Part shown: one piece after another, positions 6,774 through 14,065 of the stretch
Position numbering within the stretch: the stretch's first letter is position 1
Layout: every line of letters begins with the position of its first letter
Assembly: GCA_003158115.1 (NCBI GenBank)
Contig: PMGM01000104.1
Coordinates: forward strand, 1 to 16,322
DNA length: 16,322 bases
Reading direction: 5' to 3'
Source: Methanobacterium sp.
Lineage (GTDB): Archaea > Methanobacteriota > Methanobacteria > Methanobacteriales > Methanobacteriaceae
Program-made: the position numbers and the translations under genes
Notes under the pieces: model-generated
Told to the model about the DNA's origin: nothing
What the model saw: only the letters and a program-made list of their open reading frames with translations
The model's database searches: none

Positions 6774-8513
6774 TTACAAGAAGAAAAGTATTAATTCTTG
6801 TGCAATAACTTCTGGATCTCGAGTGTTCTGTGGTGAGTCATGATCTAAATCTTTAAGTTCCACACGATTAACGTTAGGTAATATGCCTTTAAGTGCATCT
6901 AAACTATGTTTTAAGAATAATGAACTCTTACTACCTCCAATTAATAATGTTTCGGCAGATATCTCTTTATAATTGTCGAGTTTTCCTTCTGTTTCGTTTA
7001 CAAGTATATTATCGTAGTGCCTAGTAGGCAGCAGATCCTTGAGTAGAACATCATCACCCTTAACATATTTACTGTCCGATCTCAATATCATCCTGAAAAT
7101 TAGTTTCCATATGAAACGTGGCAGGTAATATATTGGAGAAGGTGGTTTTTCTTCAGGATTTACCTTTGTTATTACTTCCAAACCTGTAACCATTGCTGAT
7201 GTCAATTTACCTTCATCAATCTCCTGATCAACACGTTGATTTATCTCGTTAAATTTATCCATCTCATATTTATTAACATAAACCAGAGGTTCATATAATG
7301 CAATTTTATTGATACTTCCTAATGTAAGGGATGATTGCAGTATGATTAAAGCACCAGATGAAGCACCAAAGAGGAAATGGGCGCCCGTTTTTTTAAGTAA
7401 TGAATCCATGTCTTCAACCTCTTTTTGTAAACCATAATTATCCCCAAAAGGTCCACTTAAACCACGTCCACGTCTATCAGGAATATATATAGTAAATAAG
7501 TCAGATAATTCGTTAGCAAGTCCCATAAAATGTTGTGATGATCCTATATCTCCATGCATCAGAATAAGACCCGGTCCACTACCCATCTGCCTATAACCAA
7601 TAACAGTTCCATCTTTGGAAGTTACTGTACTCTTGGTGTACAGTCGGTTGGTGAAAAATTTACGTACAACCATTGAAACTTCTTCAGGACTTCCATTATC
7701 CTGTGCAGAATTGTGATTAAGTCCTTCAAGCTCCACAAGATTCAAATTAGGCAATATTTCATTCAATGTATCTACACTATCTTTTAACAGATCCGAGGGT
7801 TTATTGCCACACAACAATAAAACTTCAGCAGATGTACCTTTGAAACTATCAAGCATTCCCGCTGTTTCATTTACCAATTGAGTATCATATTTAAGTGTGA
7901 GTATAACGTCTTTAATCTTAACATTATTATCTTTAACTCTTATGTCCTCTGTTTTTAATATTAATCCGAAACTTAATTTAGTTAAAGAATCTGGTAATTT
8001 ATAAAGTAATGATGGCTGATTATCAACAATGTCTGATATGTCTATCAAAGCATCTGCACTTTTACCTTCAGAAACTTCTTTATTAAAATGTTCAATTGCA
8101 GAGTTAAATTTCTGCATCTCAAAATCATTAACATATACAAGTGGTTCATGAAGGACAATTTTGTGGACTGATGGTAATGTTAATGTAGATTTAAGTAGTA
8201 TTGTAGCACCCGTCGAATCTCCAAAGAAAAATTCTGCACCTGTTTTGGTGATTAATGCATCTAAATCTTCAACTTCCCGTTCTAATCCATAATTATCCCC
8301 AAATGGACCGCTTAAACCACGTCCCCGTCTATCCGGTAAATAGACTGTGAATTTTTTTGAAAGTTCTGAGCCAAGCTTCATAAAGTTCTGGGAAGAACTT
8401 AATGGCCCATGTATTATTATAAGACCCGAACCCTCACCCATTTGGCGATAACCAATTTTAGTTCCGTCTTTAGAAACTACAGAGCCAGTTATGTATCCTC
8501 TTGTATTGCTCAT
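6774..8513 (-). CDS. Tandem alpha/beta hydrolase: two complete domains in one chain
   Basis: The 579-residue protein consists of two homologous alpha/beta hydrolase domains (about 14-287 and 299-579), an internal duplication offset by about 285 residues. Both have SKDGTxIGYRQMG, the HG oxyanion region (IIIHGPLSSSQ; LMHGDIGSSQ), the identical stretch PDRRGRGLSGPFGDNYGL, a nucleophile elbow (GDSTG, Ser100; GASSG, Ser385) and a late histidine (GLNHNS, His267; DLDHDS, His558). Both sites therefore appear catalytically competent; the acid residue I cannot assign safely. There is no signal peptide, so it acts in the cytoplasm. ATG 8513 follows AAGGGG at good spacing; an upstream in-frame TTG (8546) is less likely. 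Single-domain relatives have about 260-290 residues, so the fusion is unusual. Substrate unknown. Confidence 0.85.
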   Translation of the reverse strand: MSNTRGYITGSVVSKDGTKIGYRQMGEGSGLIIIHGPLSSSQNFMKLGSELSKKFTVYLPDRRGRGLSGPFGDNYGLEREVEDLDALITKTGAEFFFGDSTGATILLKSTLTLPSVHKIVLHEPLVYVNDFEMQKFNSAIEHFNKEVSEGKSADALIDISDIVDNQPSLLYKLPDSLTKLSFGLILKTEDIRVKDNNVKIKDVILTLKYDTQLVNETAGMLDSFKGTSAEVLLLCGNKPSDLLKDSVDTLNEILPNLNLVELEGLNHNSAQDNGSPEEVSMVVRKFFTNRLYTKSTVTSKDGTVIGYRQMGSGPGLILMHGDIGSSQHFMGLANELSDLFTIYIPDRRGRGLSGPFGDNYGLQKEVEDMDSLLKKTGAHFLFGASSGALIILQSSLTLGSINKIALYEPLVYVNKYEMDKFNEINQRVDQEIDEGKLTSAMVTGLEVITKVNPEEKPPSPIYYLPRFIWKLIFRMILRSDSKYVKGDDVLLKDLLPTRHYDNILVNETEGKLDNYKEISAETLLIGGSKSSLFLKHSLDALKGILPNVNRVELKDLDHDSPQNTRDPEVIAQELILFFL

Positions 8514-9067
8514 ATTATATCCCCTTACATTTTTAAAATAATTCAATTTACCAAATATTCTGATAAATAAGTATGGTTATCAATAAAAAAAATTCAGTAA
8601 TAAATATAAAACTACACTATCTCAAGATAATTTTTATTAATAGTACTTGTTAGTCTATATGAATATTAATTAGTATACCATTTGTAACTTAATGTATTCT
8701 TACCCAACATTATATTATAATTTTGGGATAAAATTAGGATGTTTTAACAGTTATAAATAATTTCTTATTGAATAACCAATATCAGTTTAACATTCAAAGC
8801 CTAATTTAGTATTCAAGTAACGAACATTTATCCCCAATTTTGATATATAATATAGTAAGAACATTTTTGATAATACTTCCCAAATAATTAATAAATAATG
8901 AAACTATCCTAACGAAATAAGTACTATATGCAGTTTATAATTTATTGAATAGATTAATGTTCAATGATACAATAAAAGAACAAGAAATACACTTTATCAA
9001 AATGGATAACCACTTACACAAAGTAAATACTAAAAAAAATAGTGCATTTAATTATGTAAATTATATG
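8514..9067. other. Intergenic region, essentially empty
   Basis: About 550 nt of A+T-rich sequence between the hydrolase promoter and the end of the small 9068 gene. I see no frame with a ribosome binding site. A weak hairpin CCCAA/TTGGG (8703-8707 with 8723-8727) and several TATA-like stretches are all that stands out. Confidence 0.4.
8600..8612 (-). promoter_or_regulatory. Probable TATA box of the tandem hydrolase gene
   Basis: The minus strand reads TTTTATATTTATT about 90 nt before the ATG at 8513, giving a leader of roughly 60 nt. No palindromic operator is obvious next to it. Confidence 0.3.
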
Positions 9068-9334
9068 TTAACCTTTACGGAATCTCCCAAAAAATCCCTT
9101 CTTTTTATATTCAATAATATTCTCATTAAGGTATGTTGATTGTTCATTGATGTTCTCATCCATCTTATCTATTCGCTGCATCATCTTTTCAAATGATTCT
9201 TTATAATCATCTACATGGATTATTACAACTATATCATCAGGTTTTAGAGTTTCCATTGATTCTAATGTTTGAATAGTATTTGAATCCTTAACTATTCCCG
9301 TGGTGGACCTTAAATCTCTTTTTTTATTGCTCAT
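9068..9334 (-). CDS. Small coiled-coil protein with basic C-terminus, unknown
   Basis: The 88-residue protein starts MSNKKRDLRSTTGIVKDSN. It has a short beta-like segment (DDIVVIIHVDD, about 37-47), a long helix with heptad character (SFEKMMQRIDKMDENINEQS, about 50-70), and a basic end GFFGRFRKG. ATG 9334 is chosen because AGTGA lies close upstream; an upstream in-frame GTG (9343) is possible. The basic, aromatic tail could bind membrane or nucleic acid, but this is only inference. It lies downstream of the DUF169 gene on the same strand after a terminator-like palindrome, so it is probably transcribed separately. No family recognised. Confidence 0.6.
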   Translation of the reverse strand: MSNKKRDLRSTTGIVKDSNTIQTLESMETLKPDDIVVIIHVDDYKESFEKMMQRIDKMDENINEQSTYLNENIIEYKKKGFFGRFRKG

Positions 9335-9376
9335 TATATTCACTATTTTATGGTTTTACAATTTATAATATTTAAT

Positions 9377-9398
9377 TAATTCATTTCTTCATGAATTA
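9377..9398 (-). promoter_or_regulatory. 8-bp inverted repeat upstream of the small coiled-coil gene
   Basis: TAATTCAT (9377-9384) and ATGAATTA (9391-9398) form a perfect inverted repeat with a 6-nt spacer, about 43 nt before the ATG at 9334. The position fits an operator or the 5' leader of that gene. Function is not known. Confidence 0.3.
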
Positions 9399-9422
9399 TT
9401 TAGGATTTACCTTAAAACATAT

Positions 9423-9440
9423 TTTCTAATTTATTAGAAA
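9423..9440 (-). terminator. Palindromic terminator after the DUF169 gene
   Basis: TTTCTAAT and ATTAGAAA form an 18-bp palindrome with a TT centre, 20 nt beyond the DUF169 stop. It separates this gene from the small coiled-coil gene. It could also be a protein-binding site. Confidence 0.35.
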
Positions 9441-9459
9441 CTGGAATTAAAGATAATTT

Positions 9460-10164
9460 TTAGTCTGATTGGAACTCATCGGGTATTTTAACGTTGGCAT
9501 TCCCAGCTGAACAATGAGGTATAGCAGATATTAAATTATTAATACGTTCATAAGGTACCGATAAAAACATGATATCCTTGTCAAAATCTTGATGATGTCT
9601 TGCTGTCCAATCACCTGTTGATAAATTGGTACAACCTGACATTATGGTATATGATATGGCTGTATGACAAAGTGCACCTATAAGTTGCTGTTTTGGGGCT
9701 AAACCATCCCAATATGTATCTAAAGCAATAAGACGGCATGCTTGTTCAGGATTACACTGGAATAGTATCATATCAGGACGCATCTCAGCTTCACCCAAAG
9801 GACATATGAGAATTCTGTCAGATAATCCTGTAGGCGGTTCAACAGTTAACTTTTGCATTCTTTCAAATGTAACTATAGTTCCCGTGAGTTTCTCACCTTT
9901 GGTAAGAAATTTTTGTAGCCCTCTTTTCTGTTGTCTCGAAGTTACCTCTGTAAATCCACAGTATTTACTTCCACCAGGACATGTAGAAACAGCTTCGTCT
10001 ATTACAAAACTCTCACCATTTGCAGCTAACTTTAAAGCCTTGCAGATAGATGTTTTCTCATATTTTCCCATAGTTATTTCATCGTTAGTAAATGTAATTG
10101 CTAAGGGCTCGTATTTCAATCCAAAAGTTGTTTTAAAAATTTCTGATTCTTTCTCAAAGTCCAT
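9460..10164 (-). CDS. DUF169 family protein
   Basis: The 234-residue product matches the DUF169 family found in methanogens and anaerobic bacteria. Signs are the N-terminal YEPLAITFTNDE, the cysteine segment CPGGSKYCGF (C62, C69 counted from this start), the central ERMQKLTVEPPTGLSDRILI, MILFQCNPEQACRLI, and the closing FLSVPYERINNLISAIPH. The biochemical function of the family is not established; the conserved cysteines suggest a metal or redox role. It is soluble. GGGGAGA upstream lies only two nt from the first ATG (10173) but 11 nt from the second (10164), so I choose the second. A TATA-like GATATAAATAAT lies near 10198-10208. It may be co-regulated with the upstream VOC gene, about 150 nt away. 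Confidence 0.85.
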   Translation of the reverse strand: MDFEKESEIFKTTFGLKYEPLAITFTNDEITMGKYEKTSICKALKLAANGESFVIDEAVSTCPGGSKYCGFTEVTSRQQKRGLQKFLTKGEKLTGTIVTFERMQKLTVEPPTGLSDRILICPLGEAEMRPDMILFQCNPEQACRLIALDTYWDGLAPKQQLIGALCHTAISYTIMSGCTNLSTGDWTARHHQDFDKDIMFLSVPYERINNLISAIPHCSAGNANVKIPDEFQSD

Positions 10165-10322
10165 ATTTACCATGTCTCCCCAAAAAACTTGTTATAAATT
10201 ATTTATATCAATATTATTAAGGTTATTTTTTTAGTATAAACACAACTAATAATTTGTTATTTTAAAGTTTTTTTAAAATGAACACACTTCCTAAAATATC
10301 ATATCTTTTATTAGAAATTTTT

Positions 10323-10804
10323 TTAATTAGCATATGCATCTATTAATGTTTTTATTTCAATTTTTTTCATTTTAAGCATTGCTTCTGTTACTCTCTTTAC
10401 CTTTTCAGGATCTGTGTCATTCAACATTTCAACAAGCAATATGGGAATAATTTGCCATGAAACACCATATTTATCTTTAAGCCACCCACATGGTTGTTCT
10501 TCACCTGCTTCAGTAAGTTTATCCCAATAATAATCTACTTCATCTTGAGATATACATTGTACATAGAAAGATATGGCTTCTGTGAATTTGTACATTGGAC
10601 CACCATTTAAAGCATTAAATTCCTGACCTTCAAGCTCAAAATTAACTGCCATCACGCTATCCTTAGGTCCGGGTCCAGATTCACCATAATATGTAGTATT
10701 TTTAATACTAGAATTCCTAAAGATTTTAATTAATAATTCACTGCCTCTTCGGCTTGATTTTCAAACCATAAAAATGGGATTATTTTTTGGCCTACATTTA
10801 CCAT
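10323..10804 (-). pseudogene. PhnB-like VOC-fold protein, frameshifted
   Basis: The true start is ATG 10804 (MVNVGQKIIPFLWFENQAEE), with GGGGGA about nine nt upstream. The frame hits TAA after EEAVNY near 10734, and the protein resumes in the next frame (KIFRNSSIKNTTYYGESGPG), leading into VNFELEGQEFNALNGGPMYK, CGWLKDKYGVSWQIIP and AMLKMKKIEI. One missing base at about 10727-10736 restores a continuous protein of about 160 residues, the normal length for the PhnB/3-demethylubiquinone-methyltransferase-like VOC family. These are small dimeric beta-alpha-beta proteins, many with unknown substrates. A shorter protein could start from ATG 10652 (MAVNFELEG) but would lack the first VOC motif. The reading is either a recent mutation or a sequencing error. 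Confidence 0.8.
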
Positions 10805-10843
10805 ACTAAAATTTCCCCCAAAAATTAGTTTTAAATTTTATTA

Positions 10844-10863
10844 TTTGATATATATGTATCAAA
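10844..10863 (-). promoter_or_regulatory. Perfect inverted repeat over the TATA box of the VOC gene
   Basis: TTTGATA (10844-10850) and TATCAAA (10857-10863) flank TATATG. On the minus strand this contains CATATATATC, the only good TATA element before the VOC gene, about 45 nt from its ATG. A protein bound here would block TBP, the classic arrangement of an archaeal repressor site. Confidence 0.45.
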
Positions 10864-11273
10864 ACTAATATTTTTTTCCAATATAAAAATTACAAAATAT
10901 TATTAGAAATACTGATGGATATACAGTTTGGTCCCAGAAAATTTAGTGATTTTGGTTTATTGGGAAGTTATAATTTTTTGTTATTTTAGATTGGAAAATT
11001 AAAATTATTAACATGATATATTATTATCATATTATCCCAAACCAATAACTGATTATACCCATTATTCTACTAGTTTTTAGATTAATTCTACCATAAAATT
11101 GATTAAATTTATATGTTTGATAATATAGATAATAAAATATGGAATTGGGTTTTATCTCCACTTAAATCCGTTTCATTTGGTTGATTCATCAACTGTTGGA
11201 GCAGTTAATCTAATTGTCTTCGATCACTTCAATTAATATAATTCCATTGAAAAGTAAGGAGAAGTGTTCATAC
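10864..11273. other. Intergenic region with overlapping hairpins near its end
   Basis: No supported gene. ATG 10915 opens a 24-codon frame without a ribosome binding site. At 11180-11206 two mutually exclusive hairpins overlap: GTTGA/TCAAC (11180-11184 with 11189-11193) and AACTG/CAGTT (11191-11195 with 11202-11206). They lie in the leader of the small genes that follow. AAGGAG at 11256-11261 is the ribosome binding site of the 11274 gene. Confidence 0.35.
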
Positions 11274-11480
11274 ATGAAACTTAGAAAACCTTCAGATATC
11301 AATTGGGATACAAATGATATCTTAAATGAAGAAAGAATATTTAATCCAGACGATTTAGAACAAAAACTCGAACAGATTGAAACTAAATTTAAAAAATTTA
11401 AGGGAATGATATTTTATGAAATTCAGAAAAGCTTCAGAAACCGAAATAAAATCAAAAGATCTCTTAAAAGAAGTAAGTAG
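11274..11480 (+). CDS. Small charged protein, first of two tandem paralogues (3' end altered)
   Basis: The 68-residue product (MKLRKPSDINWDTNDILNEE...) is charged and helical. ATG 11274 is preceded by AAGGAG (11256-11261), 12 nt away; an in-frame TTG at 11214 lacks such a site. Residues 1-38 align without gaps to the next gene (MK-L/F-RK-P/A-S-D/E, DILNEE/DLLKEV, LEQ-IETK). After QIETKF the sequence instead reads KKFKGMIFYEIQKSFRN, which is the start region of the second copy translated in another frame. The original C-terminal half was therefore lost in the duplication. It overlaps the next gene by 65 nt. Function unknown. Confidence 0.55.
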   Translation: MKLRKPSDINWDTNDILNEERIFNPDDLEQKLEQIETKFKKFKGMIFYEIQKSFRNRNKIKRSLKRSK

Positions 11481-11622
11481 ATGTAAACCAGAAAAATTGG
11501 AAGGTCTACTTAGACAGATTGAAACCAAAATTGAACAATCCGAAAGAAAAGAGGGAGATCTTTTAATGGCAAAAACCATGATAACAAGTAGAATGGCATC
11601 GATGAAAAATAAAAATGTTTAG
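11416..11622 (+). CDS. Small charged helical protein, second tandem paralogue
   Basis: The 68-residue product begins MKFRKASETEIKSKDLLKEV, continues with CKPEKLEGLLRQIETKIEQS, and ends in a Met/Lys-rich tail (MITSRMASMKNKNV). It is predicted to be helical, with coiled-coil potential around GLLRQIETKIEQSERKE. AAGGGA lies about 10 nt before the ATG. Start codon and the CAGATTGAAAC motif are both exactly 142 nt after those of the first copy, which shows a tandem duplication. This copy looks intact; copy one looks truncated. The gene converges with the histidine kinase gene. No family recognised. Confidence 0.6.
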   Translation: MKFRKASETEIKSKDLLKEVSRCKPEKLEGLLRQIETKIEQSERKEGDLLMAKTMITSRMASMKNKNV

Positions 11623-11704
11623 TACACATTTTTATCTAAAAATTACAATAGATATCCTACCTATGATGGTTCTGAAGTATTAATTAGATAATATTTTTAA
11701 AGGC

Positions 11705-11728
11705 TATTTAATTTTATAGAATTAAATA
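11705..11728. terminator. Shared hairpin between convergent genes
   Basis: TATTTAATT (11705-11713) and AATTAAATA (11720-11728) form a perfect 9-bp stem with a 6-nt loop. It lies between the end of the + strand small genes and the end of the minus-strand kinase gene, the expected place for a bidirectional terminator. Confidence 0.4.
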
Positions 11729-11739
11729 TCATATTATTA

Positions 11740-13446
11740 CTAGTTTTTTTTATACACAAATGGTATTGTGAAGTAAAACATTGATCCATTTCCAAGACTA
11801 GACGTTGCCCAGATTTTTCCACCGTGTTCTTGGACTATTCTCTGGGAAATAGCTAAACCAATTCCCGACCCATCATATTGTTGTCTTCCATGTAAACGTT
11901 GGAATATGGTAAATATTTTTTCTAGATGCTGTTTTTTTATTCCAATACCATTATCTTCAACAGCAAAGATATATTCATTATTTTCCTTTTTTACAGATAT
12001 ATGCACCTTAGGATCTTCATTGCCATGGAATTTAATGCCATTACATATCAAATTCTGGAATAGTTGAACCATCTGATATTCATTTGCATAAATTACTGGC
12101 AATGAATCATAGGTCACATCTGCATTATTATCACAAATAAAGGTTTTTAAGTTTGATAAAACTTGTTCTACAATTTTTTCACTGTGTAAATATCTTAATT
12201 CACTTTCTTGTGTTCCAATATCAGAGAATTCTAAAAGGTCAGTCAGCATCATATCCAATCTTTTAGCACCTTCAACAGCATAATTAATAAAATCATGTGC
12301 ATCTTCATCTAGATCATCTTCATATCTTTTTTTTAACAGTTGCAGAAAACTTGTTATCATACGAAGTGGTTCTCTAAGATCATGGGAAGATACATAGGCA
12401 AATTGTTCCAGGGACTTGTTAAAAATCTCCAAATCATCAGTTAATTATTCCAACAGAGTTTCTGTTGATTCATGATCATGCCTCTCAATATCCAACATTT
12501 CACTGATCTGAGCATTACGATCAATAAGAGCATCCTCAGCCTTTTTCTGAAATGTAATATCATGTATAATAGAAAACAACACATTTTCATCTTCTTGTCC
12601 AATAAATCCGCTTTGAACATCAACATTACGGATTTTCCCATTAGATAGTCGATGTTTTAATATTAGACGATTTTTCTGCCTAGAGCTTACCATCCTCATT
12701 TCGTTTAAATCATCATCTGAAACATTAATATCTCCTATTTTCATTCTAAGTATTTCATCAAGGCTATAACCATAGAATTTAATTGCAGCAGGGTTTGCAT
12801 CTATTATATTTCCATTTGATATGTCAACAAGGAGCATCACTGCAGGATTGTTGATAAAAATATCACGATAACGTTCTTCACTATATTCTAAAGCTTTTTC
12901 AGTATTTTTAAGTTCGGTTATGTCTGTTAAAGCAATCCTAAATTCTTTGAAGGATCCATTATTGTGTATACTAATAGCTTCTAAATGTGCGTAAAAAGAG
13001 CTTTTATCCTGTCTGAGAAATTTAATTTCCAATGTCTGTTTATTATTAGCACTTTCCTCAACCTTTAAAGGATATTGATGGAATTGATTAAGATATTCTC
13101 GAACAATATATCTAATAAAAGCAGTTTTACAAAGATCTCGTCTCCCAACACCTAAAAGTGAAGCTCCAGCTAAGTTAACTTCTAAAATGATTCCACCTTT
13201 ATCAATGGTAAAATAACCATCAGGAGCAAAGTTGTACAAATCAAAATATTTACGCTTAGAATCTTCTAATTTAAGCTGTGATTCTCTCAACTCTTCATTC
13301 TGGATCTCTAATTCAATTTGATGAACACGCAAATCATGTATTAGTTCATTATTATCAATAGACTGTTCTTTGGTGTGAGTTATCTGATTATCAAGTATTT
13401 TTTCAGCTTTTTCTTGCAACTTATCGTTATTATTTTCTGATGCCAT
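11740..13446 (-). pseudogene. Soluble PAS-PAS histidine kinase, split by one in-frame TAA
   Basis: Read through one stop, this is a 568-codon cytoplasmic sensor kinase. An N-terminal coiled coil (about 35-65, HQIELEIQNEELRESQ) leads into PAS 1 (about 66-180, FDLYNFAPDGYFTIDKGGII) and PAS 2 (about 190-302, with IHDITFQKKAEDAL). Then come a second coiled coil, HisKA with phosphoacceptor His355 (FAYVSSHDLREPLRM) and HATPase_c (N box NLICNGIKF, G1 DNGIGI, G2 GSGIGLAIS). There are no transmembrane segments. Codon 334 is TAA (12445-12447), between ETLLE and LTDDLEIFNKSLEQF. Both sides are in the same frame and well preserved, so a single substitution is enough. As read, the sensor half (333 residues) lacks its kinase, and the kinase half could start only at TTG 12432. 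No response regulator is adjacent. Confidence 0.8.
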
Positions 13447-13576
13447 TTAAACACATGCATAATGATGTTATTGTAGTATTTAATATGTAATTCCTCAAAT
13501 AATAAATCTGCGATTTTCTAAAATAATTTTATAGATTCAAAAATAATATTTAAAATGAAATTTTCTATTTTGAGTC

Positions 13577-13735
13577 TTACCTTTTAATAGGTAATTCCAA
13601 TATCCCTTCGTCATATTTAGTATATAATTCTGATTTTAATACCATAAATCCGCATTTTCCACATTTGAGATATTTACCAGAATTTTTATCTTCGATCATG
13701 GTTCCCTTATCGTTAGCATGTACTAATTCACTCAT
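13577..13735 (-). CDS. Small CxxC (zinc-ribbon half) protein
   Basis: This 52-residue frame reads MSELVHANDKGTMIEDKNSG, then KYLKCGKCGFMVLKSELYTK, and ends ILELPIKR. One CxxC knuckle (C25, C28 in CGKCGF) resembles half of a zinc ribbon, so metal binding would need dimerisation or a partner. The ATG has an excellent ribosome binding site, GGTGAT four nt before it, matching the archaeal 16S tail. A TATA-like TAATATAAAT lies near 13785-13794. It sits between TFE and the histidine kinase on the same strand. Function unknown; a role as a small regulatory or RNA-polymerase-associated protein would be speculation. Confidence 0.7.
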   Translation of the reverse strand: MSELVHANDKGTMIEDKNSGKYLKCGKCGFMVLKSELYTKYDEGILELPIKR

Positions 13736-14065
13736 CTTATCACCACTTTGGAACCTGTAATTTCTTTAATTATCAAATTATCCGATTTATATTATTAGGA
13801 TCTGTAATTTGTATCATAATTTAAGTTTAATATATTCATTCTGTAATAATATAAAAATAGTTAATCAAAATTAGGGTCCGTATTTAATTTTTTTTTACTA
13901 TTAATTAATCGAATAAACATCAATATAGCATTCTAATTCCAATCTAATTAATTTTAATTAAATAAATTTTATTCTATTAAAAAATAGGATCATCATTTAA
14001 GCACTTTTTTCCATACATTCTATCAACAGAGTTCTAATCTTTTGACAATAGTATTTAAAGTACTG
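13736..14065. other. Intergenic region between TFE and the CxxC gene
   Basis: About 330 nt, A+T-rich. It contains an AGTA/TACT hairpin just after the TFE stop (about 14049-14063), CTATT/AATAG around an A6 run (13974-13987, U-rich on the minus strand, a possible TFE terminator), a T9 run near 13889-13897, and the promoter of the CxxC gene. No supported frame seen. Confidence 0.35.

Noticed and set aside
6663..6794. 43-codon + strand frame with a hydrophobic middle
   Set aside because: No ribosome binding site, overlaps the 3' end of the hydrolase gene, and the neighbouring frame looks equally hydrophobic. At most a remnant.
8945..9139. 64-codon + strand frame
   Set aside because: TTG start without ribosome binding site; the second half is antisense to the small coiled-coil gene at 9068-9334, which has proper signals.
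9806..10234. 142-codon + strand frame
   Set aside because: Entirely a shadow of the DUF169 gene, whose family match on the other strand is clear.
10915..10989. 24-codon frame starting MDIQFGPRKF
   Set aside because: No ribosome binding site or promoter at suitable distance; too short to support.
12441..12641. 66-codon minus-strand frame inside the kinase
   Set aside because: Different frame of the same strand across the PAS 2 region, which is recognisable in its own frame; a shadow.
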